A model generated the notes under the pieces. The model saw only the letters and a list, made by a program, of their open reading frames with translations, searched no databases and had not been told where the DNA came from. From positions 434,001 through 498,000 of the forward strand of contig NZ_JBHTFQ010000001.1 of the NCBI RefSeq assembly GCF_042666235.1: DNA of 64,000 nt, written 5' to 3'. The stretch comes from Halodurantibacterium daqingensis (GTDB lineage Bacteria > Pseudomonadota > Alphaproteobacteria > Rhodobacterales > Rhodobacteraceae). A program made the translations under genes and the position numbers. Positions within the stretch are counted from its first letter, which is position 1; the number at the start of each line of letters is the position of its first letter. This document shows, piece after piece, positions 49,077 through 57,683 of this stretch.

Positions 49077-51154
49077 ACGGCGACATTCTTCTTGATCCGC
49101 TGGTGCCCTGGCCGGTGATCTGGGGCGCGGCGGGGGTGGCGCTGCTGCTGGTGGGGCTTGCGCTCTGGCAGGGGCTTTCTGGTTGGTGGCTGCGCGGACT
49201 GGCGGCACTTGCACTGCTGGCGGCGCTGGCCAATCCCTCGCTCCAGAGCGAAGAGCGGATGGGTCAGAGTGACATCGCGCTGATCCTGGTGGATGAGAGC
49301 GCAAGCCAGTCGCTGTCGGACCGTCCCGCGCAACTTGCCGCGGCCCTGGACCACCTGGCGGCCCGGATCGGCGCGTTGGAGAACATGGACCTGCGGGTGA
49401 TCCGGCTGGGTGACGGCGAGGGCGACAGCGGAACCCGCGCCATGACCGCCCTGCAAGAGGCCCTGGCCGGCGAGCCGCGCAGCCGGATCGCCGGTGCGAT
49501 CCTGCTGACCGACGGGCAGGTGCATGACATGGAGCTTGCCCCCGACCTTCCCGCACCGCTGCACGTGTTGCTGACCGGGCGCGGCGAGGATTGGGACCGG
49601 CGGCTGATCGTACGCAACGCCCCCGCCTTTGCCATTCTTGGCGAACCGGTCGCGCTGACATTGCGGATCGAGGATCAGGGCGTGGTGCCCCCCGATGTCG
49701 CGGGAAGGGCCGAGCTGTCGATCTCGATCGACGGCGGTGCGCCGCAGGTCTTTGCCGTGCCTGTAGGGCAGGATCTCCAGCTGCCGGTCACGCTTGAGCG
49801 GGGCGGAATGAATGTGTTGCAGTTCGAGGTGGCGGCACAGCCCGGCGAATTGACCGACCGGAACAATGCCGCCGTGGTGCAGATCAACGGCGTGCGTGAC
49901 CGGCTGCGGGTGCTGCTTGTCTCGGGCGAGCCTCACGCCGGAGAACGTGTCTGGCGCAACCTTCTGAAATCCGATGCGGCGGTCGATCTTGTGCATTTCA
50001 CGATCCTGCGCCCGCCGGAAAAGCAGGATGGCGTGCCTGTGTCGGAACTGTCGCTGATCGCCTTTCCCACGCGTGAACTGTTCGTGGAGAAGATCGAGGA
50101 ATTCGATCTGATCATCTTCGACCGCTATCGCCGGCGGGGCATCCTGCCGGGCGCCTATTTCGACAATATCCGCGATTATGTCCTGCGCGGTGGCGCGCTT
50201 CTGGTGGCGGCGGGGCCGGAATATGGCTCGGCCGACAGTATCTACCGCACCGGGCTTGCCGATATCCTGCCGGGCCTGCCCTCTGCCCGCATCATCGAGC
50301 GGGGTTTTGTCCCGCAGGTGACGGATCTGGGTGCCCGGCATCCGGTGACCAGCGGTCTGGCCGAGATGTGGTCGCACCCCGACGCTGATGGCGATGCCGA
50401 CGAAGGCGCCCCCTGGGGCCGCTGGTTCCGCCTGATCGACCTCAGCGCTCAGGGGCAGGTGGTCATGTCGGGGGCGGATGATCGGCCGCTTCTGCTGCTG
50501 GACCGGGCGGGAGAGGGCCGCGTCGCGACGCTTGCTTCGGATCATGCCTGGCTTTGGGGGCGGGGGCATGAAGGCGGCGGCCCGCAGCTTGAACTGCTGC
50601 GCCGCCTTGCCCACTGGATGATGAAAGAACCCGAGCTGGAGGAAGAGGCGCTGACCGCGACGGCGCGGGGGCAGGTGATGACGGTTACCCGGCGCACATT
50701 GGCCGAAACCGCAGCCGATGTCACCGTCACCGCCCCGGATGGCACCGAAACGGTACTGCCGCTCGCCGAGATTGCCCCCGGCCGCTTTGTCGTCGATTGG
50801 GAAGCTCCGGCGATGGGGCTTTACCGGCTGACCGATGGCACGCTCGATGCGGTGGTGGCGCTGGGCCCCTCGGCCCCGCGCGAATTCGAGCAGACGATCG
50901 CCACGCCCGATCTGCTTGCCCCGGTCGTGCAGGCAACGCGGGGCGGGGTCCAGCGGCTTGAGGACGGGCTGCCGGATGTGCGACTGGTCCGGGAAGGCCG
51001 CAGTGCCGCCGGCCGTGGCTGGATCGGCCTCACCCCGCGCGAGGCCTATCTCACCACCGATCTGAAGGTTTCGGCGCTGTTGCCGGCCTGGGCGTTCCTC
51101 TTGCTGGCGGCATCGCTGGCAATCGGGGCCTGGCTGCGCGAGGGCCGGCGCTGA
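49073..51154 (+). CDS. large membrane protein with amidotransferase-like and MIDAS-like segments
   Basis: A 693-residue protein. Two N-terminal helices (VIWGAAGVALLLVGLALWQG and the next 25 residues) and one at the C-terminus (LLPAWAFLLLAASLAIGAWL) flank a large extracytoplasmic part. ALILVDESASQS offers a DxSxS pattern as in MIDAS sites. The middle (LLVSGEPHAGERVWRNLLKS to GGALLVAAGPEYG) resembles class I amidotransferase-fold proteins, without a clear catalytic Cys. GTG start overlapping the previous stop. Confidence 0.87.
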   Translation: MNGDILLDPLVPWPVIWGAAGVALLLVGLALWQGLSGWWLRGLAALALLAALANPSLQSEERMGQSDIALILVDESASQSLSDRPAQLAAALDHLAARIGALENMDLRVIRLGDGEGDSGTRAMTALQEALAGEPRSRIAGAILLTDGQVHDMELAPDLPAPLHVLLTGRGEDWDRRLIVRNAPAFAILGEPVALTLRIEDQGVVPPDVAGRAELSISIDGGAPQVFAVPVGQDLQLPVTLERGGMNVLQFEVAAQPGELTDRNNAAVVQINGVRDRLRVLLVSGEPHAGERVWRNLLKSDAAVDLVHFTILRPPEKQDGVPVSELSLIAFPTRELFVEKIEEFDLIIFDRYRRRGILPGAYFDNIRDYVLRGGALLVAAGPEYGSADSIYRTGLADILPGLPSARIIERGFVPQVTDLGARHPVTSGLAEMWSHPDADGDADEGAPWGRWFRLIDLSAQGQVVMSGADDRPLLLLDRAGEGRVATLASDHAWLWGRGHEGGGPQLELLRRLAHWMMKEPELEEEALTATARGQVMTVTRRTLAETAADVTVTAPDGTETVLPLAEIAPGRFVVDWEAPAMGLYRLTDGTLDAVVALGPSAPREFEQTIATPDLLAPVVQATRGGVQRLEDGLPDVRLVREGRSAAGRGWIGLTPREAYLTTDLKVSALLPAWAFLLLAASLAIGAWLREGRR

Positions 51155-52354
51155 TCATTCGGCGGGGCGCACGAAGCGGTTCAGCACCACTTGCCGGATC
51201 TTGAGGTCGGGGCTTTCCTGCATCACGGTCTGGGCGACCAGATAGTCGCCCGGCGGCAGTTCCTCGGCGATCTTGGAGACCGACAGAGCCCCCTCGCCGT
51301 ATTGCCGCGCGATCAGCCGCCCGTCGGCCGCGAAAAGAGCCAGCGTGAAGCTGTCGGACAATGTGCTGCCCTGTACGAGGACAAGGCTGGGTTCGGTCAG
51401 GCTGAAGCTGCTCCAATGGGTTCTTCCGGCCGTGACCGCGGTGGTCCGCGCCGACTGTCCCAGCGGCCCCAACGCCTCGATCGTCACATCGCTGTCCGCA
51501 CCGGGAATGGCTTCGCCGGCATCGACAGCAGTGCGCAGCACCTCGGCCGGGTCCTGCACTGCAGCACTCAGCCTGTAGGGGCCGCCGCTGCCCTCGCCAT
51601 AGGCGCGCACGCCGAGGCACAGCGTGCCGGGGCCGGCCTGAAGGCTTATGCGGCTGTCGGTTCCCTCGTGGTCGTCGTTTTCAAGGAACAGGCCGTTTTC
51701 ATCGCTGACAGTCAGAACCGTGTCGAAGGCCTCGCTCTGCGCGTCGATCTGCAACATCACCGGTTCCGTCAGGACCAGCCGATGGGCGCGCGGCGCGTTG
51801 GGCAAGGCCGCGTCCTCGTGCTCAAGCCTGCCGGTGCTGCCAAGGCGGCCCATTTCCTGGGCCGATGCGCAGGCCCCGGCGGGCGAAAGGGGCGCCTCGG
51901 GTGCCGTGGGCGCCGGGCCTTCCTGCCCGGCCGGTTCCAGCGACAGCACGACAGCCGCCGCCTCGTCCTGAATCCCGCCCAGCAGTCGGACCTGCGCGCA
52001 ATAGCCGCCGGGCTGCAGCGAAACCGTCAGCAGCGCATCGAGTCCGCCCGCGCTGTCATCGTCGTAGTCCACCATCTGCCCGTCGGCGCCGTAAAGCACC
52101 AGCACCGGGTCTGCGCCGTCGCGCGCCTGGGTGCGCAGGGTCAGTGCCTGCGCCTGCGTCATGGTAAAGTCGATGTAGCGCGGTTCGCCCCGCACCAGCC
52201 GCAGATCATGCTGCAGGGCCGCGAAACCGGCGGCAAGCGGCAGGGGCGCGCCGGATGTCAGGGCGGCGGGTTGGCCGCAAATCCCCTCGGCCGCAGCCGC
52301 CTGTGCTCCCAAGGCAAGCGGCACCGCCAGTGCCGCGGAAAGAAATCTGTTCAT
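51155..52354 (-). CDS. secreted protein with repeated pre-peptidase-like beta domains
   Basis: A 399-residue protein with signal peptide MNRFLSAALAVPLALGAQAA. The mature part has at least three similar beta-sandwich repeats with acidic loops: GADGQMVDYDDDSAGGLDAL, SDENGLFLENDDHEGTDSRI and FAADGRLIARQYGEGALSVS, each ending in a Gly-x-Tyr or Leu-Cys strand. This resembles PPC domains of secreted peptidases, but no catalytic domain is attached. Its stop abuts the stop of the convergent MoxR-cluster gene. An alternative start is 52372. Confidence 0.75.
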   Translation of the reverse strand: MNRFLSAALAVPLALGAQAAAAEGICGQPAALTSGAPLPLAAGFAALQHDLRLVRGEPRYIDFTMTQAQALTLRTQARDGADPVLVLYGADGQMVDYDDDSAGGLDALLTVSLQPGGYCAQVRLLGGIQDEAAAVVLSLEPAGQEGPAPTAPEAPLSPAGACASAQEMGRLGSTGRLEHEDAALPNAPRAHRLVLTEPVMLQIDAQSEAFDTVLTVSDENGLFLENDDHEGTDSRISLQAGPGTLCLGVRAYGEGSGGPYRLSAAVQDPAEVLRTAVDAGEAIPGADSDVTIEALGPLGQSARTTAVTAGRTHWSSFSLTEPSLVLVQGSTLSDSFTLALFAADGRLIARQYGEGALSVSKIAEELPPGDYLVAQTVMQESPDLKIRQVVLNRFVRPAE

Positions 52355-52428
52355 GATGTGCCTGCTTGTCATGCCGGGCGACGCGCCCGCAGGCAGGCTG
52401 ATGCATTTTGCCCCAGCCGGCAAGAGCA

Positions 52429-53133
52429 TCATCTTCCGGGCATTCCCTTCAGGATCACTGCCCGTGAGTTCGAGGCGAATTCCCGCCGCCACAGCACCAG
52501 CACCGCCATGGCAGTGGCCACCAGAAGCGGGACCGCGCCCAGGATCCAGGCCAGCGCGGCCAGCGAGAAATAAACCGACCGCAGACCGCGGTTAAAGCTG
52601 CGGGCGGCCGATATGTTGATGTCGGCCGCCTGTTCGGCGCGCGCATAGGCCAGCGGATCCTCGGGCTGGTTGGGCACCGCCGCCATGACGATGGCGCAAT
52701 AGCCGAACAGCCGGTGCGCCCAGACGAATTTCAGGAAGGCATCCGAAATGAACAGGATCACCACCAGGATCTTGACCTCCAGCACCACCACCGGGGCCGT
52801 TTCCAGGGTCAGATCCTGTGCAAGCCCCAGCAGTCGCTCGCTGTTGCCCAGAAGCGCAAGTCCGCCCCCGATCGCGATCATGCAGGCCGAGGCAAAGAAG
52901 CTCGTGCCCTGACGCAGGCTGTCGATGATGTTGGCGTCGAAGATCCGGGGCTGGCGCGAAACGAACTGGCGCATCCATTCGCGACGATAGGCGCCCATCA
53001 ATACGGCAACCGACTGGTGCGGCGTGTCCAGCCGGTCGATGCGCCAGCCGATGGCGATCGCGCTGGCCACAAGCAGGGCCAGAGCAATGGCGTCAAGAAC
53101 GCTGAACAGGTGAATGTAGCCCGGAATATCCAT
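52429..53133 (-). CDS. DUF599 membrane protein
   Basis: A 234-residue inner-membrane protein of the DUF599 family, with hydrophobic segments LFSVLDAIALALLVASAIAI, SFFASACMIAIGGGLALLGN, VVLEVKILVVILFISDAFLK and SLAALAWILGAVPLLVATAM, and the polar motif AYRREWMRQFVSRQPRI. Start MDIPGYIHLFS at 53133 is taken because the longer form would run over the glcD operator. Function unknown. Confidence 0.85.
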   Translation of the reverse strand: MDIPGYIHLFSVLDAIALALLVASAIAIGWRIDRLDTPHQSVAVLMGAYRREWMRQFVSRQPRIFDANIIDSLRQGTSFFASACMIAIGGGLALLGNSERLLGLAQDLTLETAPVVVLEVKILVVILFISDAFLKFVWAHRLFGYCAIVMAAVPNQPEDPLAYARAEQAADINISAARSFNRGLRSVYFSLAALAWILGAVPLLVATAMAVLVLWRREFASNSRAVILKGMPGR

Positions 53134-53198
53134 TCCGCAGAAGCTACCTGATCCGATCGCAGGGCGGAACCGATTTGTCGCTTGCGGGGCTTCCGAAT

Positions 53199-53217
53199 TG
53201 GTCATATGTTTTTACCA
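53199..53217. promoter_or_regulatory. putative FadR-type operator upstream of glcD
   Basis: tggt-N11-acca, preceded by aat (aattggtca...acca), ends 16 bases before the glcD ATG. The same half-site order and 11-base spacing occur at 32571-32589 before the FadR-type regulator gene, which is the likely binding protein. Confidence 0.5.
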
Positions 53218-53233
53218 GTTCAGGAGAAGCCTC

Positions 53234-54667
53234 ATGCAGATGCCCCAGCCCAACCTCGCGATCCTCGCCCGCAAGGACAGGATCGTTGCGCGTTTGCAAG
53301 AGGTTCTGCCGCAGGATGCGGTGATCCACGACAGCGCCGAAACGCGCGCCTATGAATGCGACGCACTGACGGCCTATCGCTGTCCGCCGCTGGCCGTCGT
53401 TCTGCCGCGCAGCACCGCGGAGGTTTCTGCCGTTTTGCGGATCTGTCACGAAGAAGGCGTGCCGGTCGTGCCGCGCGGCTCCGGCACCTCGCTGGCCGGT
53501 GGGGCGCTGCCCACCGCTGACAGCGTGATCCTTGGGGTCGCGCGGATGAACCACGTGCTGGAGACGGATTACGCCAATCGCCTGATCCGGGTGCAGACCG
53601 GACGGACCAACCTGTCGGTCACCGGGGCGGTAGAGGCAGACGGGTTCTTCTATGCCCCGGATCCGTCGTCGCAACTGGCCTGCGCCATTGCCGGCAATAT
53701 CGCGATGAATTCCGGCGGCGCGCATTGCCTGAAATATGGGGTGACGACGAACAACCTGCTGGGCGCCACCGTCGTGCTGATGGATGGCACGGTGGTGGAA
53801 ATCGGCGGCGCCCATATGGATGCGCCGGGCCTTGATCTGCTGGGGGTGCTGTGTGGATCCGAAGGCCAGCTTGGCGTGGTGACGGAGGCGACGCTGCGTA
53901 TCCTGCCCAAGCCCGAGGGCGCGCGCCCGGTGCTGATCGCCTTCGACTCCAATGAGGTGGCGGGGGAATGCGTCAGCGATATCATTCGCGCCGGCATCCT
54001 GCCCGTCGCGATCGAGTTCATGGACCGTCCCTGCATCCGCGCCTGCGAGGATTTCGCCAGGGCCGGATACCCGGATTGCGAGGCCTTGCTGATCGTGGAG
54101 GTGGAGGGAAGCCCCGCCGAAATAGACGAACAACTGGCGCGGATTGCCGAAATCGCCCGCCGCCACAACCCGGTGGAACTGCGCGAAAGCCGCTCGGCCG
54201 AGGAAAGCGCCCGGATATGGCTGGGCCGCAAATCCGCCTTCGGGGCAATGGGGCAGATCAACGACTACATGTGCCTCGACGGGACGATCCCTGTGTCCAG
54301 CCTGCCATACGTGCTGCGCCGGATCGGAGAGCTGTCGAAGGAATATGGGCTGGACGTGGCGAACGTGTTCCATGCCGGCGATGGCAACATGCACCCGCTG
54401 ATCCTGTTCGACGCCAACAAGCCTGGCGATCTGGAGCTGTGCGAGGCCTTCGGCGCTGCGATCCTGCGGCTTTGCGTCGAGGTGGGCGGCTGCCTGACCG
54501 GCGAACATGGGGTGGGAATCGAAAAGCGCGACCTGATGACCGTGCAGTTCACGCCCGAGGATCTGGAGGCGCAGTTGCGTATCAAGGACGTGTTCGATCC
54601 GCAGTGGTTGCTGAACCCCGCCAAGGTCTTTCCGCTGGAGGCGACAGCGTCGCGCCGGGCCGCATGA
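53234..54667 (+). CDS. glcD: glycolate oxidase FAD-binding subunit
   Basis: A 477-residue flavoprotein that oxidises glycolate to glyoxylate with GlcE and GlcF. The FAD-binding domain has PVVPRGSGTSLAGGALPT (77-94) and IAGNIAMNSGGAHCLKYGVT; the C-terminal domain has HAGDGNMHPLILFD and GGCLTGEHGVGIEKRDLM. ATG at 53234 follows caggagaagcctc. It overlaps glcE by 4 bases. Confidence 0.95.
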   Translation: MQMPQPNLAILARKDRIVARLQEVLPQDAVIHDSAETRAYECDALTAYRCPPLAVVLPRSTAEVSAVLRICHEEGVPVVPRGSGTSLAGGALPTADSVILGVARMNHVLETDYANRLIRVQTGRTNLSVTGAVEADGFFYAPDPSSQLACAIAGNIAMNSGGAHCLKYGVTTNNLLGATVVLMDGTVVEIGGAHMDAPGLDLLGVLCGSEGQLGVVTEATLRILPKPEGARPVLIAFDSNEVAGECVSDIIRAGILPVAIEFMDRPCIRACEDFARAGYPDCEALLIVEVEGSPAEIDEQLARIAEIARRHNPVELRESRSAEESARIWLGRKSAFGAMGQINDYMCLDGTIPVSSLPYVLRRIGELSKEYGLDVANVFHAGDGNMHPLILFDANKPGDLELCEAFGAAILRLCVEVGGCLTGEHGVGIEKRDLMTVQFTPEDLEAQLRIKDVFDPQWLLNPAKVFPLEATASRRAA

Positions 54668-55761
54668 TGCGCCCCGTAACCGAGGCGGATCTGGCCGAGG
54701 CCATCCGTGACGCCCGCGCCCCCTTGCGCGTCCTGGGGGGCGGCACGCGCCCGATCGGCAGCCCTGTGGTGGGGGAGCCGATCAGCACATCGGAGCTTAC
54801 CGGCATCACGCTCTATGATCCGGGAGCCCTGACGCTGGTGGCACAGGCCGGCACACCGCTGGCAGAGATCGAGGCGGCGCTCGATCACGAGAACCAGCGC
54901 CTGCCGTTCGAGCCGATGGACCACCGTCCCCTTCTGGGAACGGAAGGCGAGCCGACGATCGGGGGCGTGGTGGCGGGCAATGTCTCCGGGCCCCGCAGGC
55001 TTCAGGCGGGGGCCTGCCGCGACAGCCTGATCGGCGTGCGCTTCGTGGATGGCGCGGGCACGGTGATCCGCAATGGCGGACGGGTGATGAAGAATGTCAC
55101 CGGCTATGACCTTGTGAAGCTTCTGGCGGGAAGCCACGGCACCCTGGGCGTGCTGACCGAGGTCGCCTTCAAGTTGCTGCCCCGCCCGGAAACACAGGCG
55201 ACGCTGCTGTATCCCGGGACCGATATCGCGACGGCTGTGCGCCTGATGTCCAAGGCGCTGGGCACCCCCTACGAGGTTACGGGCGCCGCCTGGGCGCAGG
55301 GCATTACCTGCCTGCGGATCGAGGGGTTCGAAAGCTCCGTCACCTATCGTGCACGCCAGCTTGAGGCGGCGCTGGCAGCCTTCGGCACCGCCCACCGGGC
55401 CGAGGGCGATCCATGGCCTGCCTTGCGCGACGTGACGGCGCTGGGCGCCGTGGCGGGCGACATATGGCGTATCTCGGTCAAGCCGTCCGATGCGCCTGCG
55501 CTGGTGGCCCGGATCGAGGGCGAGGTGACGCTTGACTGGGGCGGTGGCCTGATCTGGGCGCGGGTGGCGCCGGGCCATGACCTGCGCGCGGCGCTGATGC
55601 CCTTCGCCGGTCATGCCACCCTGATCCGCGCCGATGCCGAGACCCGGCGCCGCCTTGGCGCCTTTCATCCCGAACCTGCCCCGCTGGCCGCGCTGGCGCG
55701 GGGCCTGCGCGAAAAGTTCGACCCGCGTGGCATCCTGAATCCCGGCCTCATGGGGGTCTGA
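54664..55761 (+). CDS. glcE: glycolate oxidase subunit GlcE
   Basis: A 365-residue second FAD-binding subunit, shorter than GlcD. LRVLGGGTRPIGSPV and GGVVAGNVSGPRRLQAGACR are the flavin-binding segments; NVTGYDLVKLLAGSHGTLGV and KFDPRGILNPGLMGV are typical of GlcE. The ATG at 54664 overlaps the glcD stop (ATGA). It ends one base before glcF. Confidence 0.94.
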   Translation: MMRPVTEADLAEAIRDARAPLRVLGGGTRPIGSPVVGEPISTSELTGITLYDPGALTLVAQAGTPLAEIEAALDHENQRLPFEPMDHRPLLGTEGEPTIGGVVAGNVSGPRRLQAGACRDSLIGVRFVDGAGTVIRNGGRVMKNVTGYDLVKLLAGSHGTLGVLTEVAFKLLPRPETQATLLYPGTDIATAVRLMSKALGTPYEVTGAAWAQGITCLRIEGFESSVTYRARQLEAALAAFGTAHRAEGDPWPALRDVTALGAVAGDIWRISVKPSDAPALVARIEGEVTLDWGGGLIWARVAPGHDLRAALMPFAGHATLIRADAETRRRLGAFHPEPAPLAALARGLREKFDPRGILNPGLMGV

Positions 55762-55762
55762 C

Positions 55763-57049
55763 ATGCAGACGAATTTCACCGCCGACCAGCTGCGCGACAG
55801 CGCCACCGCCCGCTCGAACGAGATCCTGCGATCCTGCGTGCATTGCGGCTTCTGCACCGCGACCTGCCCCACCTATCAGGTGCTGGGGGATGAGCTGGAC
55901 AGCCCGCGCGGCCGCATCTACCTGATCAAGGACATGCTGGAACAGGGCCGCCCCGCAGATGAAAAGACGGTCAAGCATATCGATCGCTGCCTGTCCTGCC
56001 TCTCCTGCATGACCACCTGTCCGTCGGGGGTGCATTACATGCATCTGGTCGATCACGCGCGGGAATATATCGAGGCGACCTACAAACGCCCTTTCAGCGA
56101 CCGGGCGATCCGCTGGATGCTGGCGCGGGTGCTCCCCTACCCGATGCGGTTCCGGCTCGCACTGCTGGGGGCGAAACTGGTGCGGCCCCTTGCGCATGTG
56201 CTGCCCGATGCACGGCTGCGGGCCATGGTGGCCCTGGCACCGAAAACCATCCCGCCGGTCAGCCGGAACGACGATGCGCAGGTCTTTCCCGCCACCGCGC
56301 CCCGGCGGATGCGGGTGGCACTGATGACCGGCTGCGCGCAGCGCGCGCTCAACACCGACATCAACGATGCGACGATCCGGCTGCTGCGTCGGCTGGGCTG
56401 CGATGTCGTGGTGACGAAGGGGCAGGGCTGCTGCGGGGCGCTGACGCATCACATGGGAAAAACCGGAGAAAGCCACCGGTCTGCCGCCGCCAACATCCGT
56501 GCCTGGGGGGCCGAGATCGCGGGCGAGGGGCTGGATGCCATCGTCATCAACACCTCGGGCTGCGGCACCACGGTCAAGGATTACGGCCACATGTTCCGCG
56601 AGGATGCGCTGGCCGATCAGGCGGCGCAGATCTCTGCGCTCGCCCTTGACGTGTCGCAACTGCTGGAGCGGTTGGAGATGCCGGACGGGGCCCCAAAGGG
56701 GCTGCGCGTTGCCTACCACGCCGCCTGTTCGCTCCAGCATGGCCAGAAGGTCAAGACCGCGCCGAAAGATCTGCTGAAACGCGCGGGGTTCGAGGTGGTG
56801 GAACCTGCGGACAGCCATCTTTGCTGCGGTTCGGCCGGCACCTACAACATCATGCAGCCGGAGATCTCGGCGCAACTGAAGGCACGCAAGGTTCAGACGC
56901 TGGAGGCAGGCAAGCCCGACATCATCGCTGCCGGAAATATCGGCTGCATGATGCAGATCGGCTCGGGCACGGGCATTCCGGTGGTGCATACGGTCGAGCT
57001 TCTGGACTGGGCCATGGGCGGGCCGAAACCCGCTGCGCTGACCTCTTGA
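55763..57049 (+). CDS. glcF: glycolate oxidase iron-sulfur subunit
   Basis: A 428-residue subunit that passes electrons to the quinone pool. Two 4Fe-4S motifs: CVHCGFCTATCP (Cys25, 28, 31, 35) and CLSCLSCMTTCP (Cys76, 79, 82, 86). Two CCG domains follow, with GQGCCGALTHH and AYHAACSLQHGQKVK plus LCCGSAGTYNIM. ATG at 55763, one base after glcE. Confidence 0.95.
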   Translation: MQTNFTADQLRDSATARSNEILRSCVHCGFCTATCPTYQVLGDELDSPRGRIYLIKDMLEQGRPADEKTVKHIDRCLSCLSCMTTCPSGVHYMHLVDHAREYIEATYKRPFSDRAIRWMLARVLPYPMRFRLALLGAKLVRPLAHVLPDARLRAMVALAPKTIPPVSRNDDAQVFPATAPRRMRVALMTGCAQRALNTDINDATIRLLRRLGCDVVVTKGQGCCGALTHHMGKTGESHRSAAANIRAWGAEIAGEGLDAIVINTSGCGTTVKDYGHMFREDALADQAAQISALALDVSQLLERLEMPDGAPKGLRVAYHAACSLQHGQKVKTAPKDLLKRAGFEVVEPADSHLCCGSAGTYNIMQPEISAQLKARKVQTLEAGKPDIIAAGNIGCMMQIGSGTGIPVVHTVELLDWAMGGPKPAALTS

Positions 57050-57162
57050 CAGGGGCGCCAAGGCTTCCCACCTGAGCGGTATCCGGGTGCCACAAGGGCC
57101 CGGGGTTCTGCCCGTCCCGGCTGGGAGGGCATCACATACATCGCTTCTTCAGGAGGATGACC

Positions 57163-57615
57163 ATGCGCAGCTTTGATCTGTCGCCGCTTTACCGGGCAAC
57201 CGTGGGATTCGACCGCGTTGCCGACCTGATGGACCGGGTTCTGACCAGTGAGGTCGCCCAGCCCACCTATCCGCCCTACAACATCGAAAAGACCGACGAG
57301 AACGCCTATCGCATCTCGGTGGCCGTTGCGGGCTTTACCGCGGCCGAGCTTTCGGTCGAGGTGAAGGAAAACGCGCTGCATATTTCGGCCCGCAAGGCTG
57401 ACGAGGATGAAGGCCGCGTCTATCTGCACCGTGGGATCGCCACCCGCGCGTTTGAGCGCCGCTTCCACCTGGCCGACCATGTGCGCGTGACGGGCGCCAC
57501 CCATGCGGACGGAATGCTGCATATCGACCTCGTGCGCGAAATGCCCGAGGCGCTGAAGCCGCGCCGGATCGAGATTGCCTCGGCCCCGCAGATCGAGGCC
57601 CGGCAGGTCAACTGA
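57163..57615 (+). CDS. small heat shock protein Hsp20 (IbpA-like)
   Basis: A 150-residue alpha-crystallin-domain holdase. YPPYNIEKTDENAYRISVAV opens the domain, VEVKENALHISARK and GIATRAFERRFHLADHVRVT complete it. aggagg at 57151-57156 lies 6 bases before ATG 57163, which therefore is preferred over the ATG at 57157 that directly touches it. cttgac at 57045-57050, at the glcF stop, with cccacct 16 bases on could be a heat-shock sigma promoter; this is weak. Confidence 0.93.
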   Translation: MRSFDLSPLYRATVGFDRVADLMDRVLTSEVAQPTYPPYNIEKTDENAYRISVAVAGFTAAELSVEVKENALHISARKADEDEGRVYLHRGIATRAFERRFHLADHVRVTGATHADGMLHIDLVREMPEALKPRRIEIASAPQIEARQVN

Positions 57616-57637
57616 CCGGCAACCGGTGTTGACGACG

Positions 57638-57663
57638 AAGGGCGTGCCAAGGCACGCCCTTTT
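57638..57663. terminator. bidirectional terminator between hsp20 and gabD
   Basis: A 9-bp stem (gggcgtgcc 57640-57648 with ggcacgccc 57651-57659) is flanked by aa on the left and tttt on the right. It can end both the plus-strand hsp20 and the minus-strand gabD transcripts. Confidence 0.82.
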
Positions 57664-57683
57664 GCATTCCGGTCCTTTGCGCC

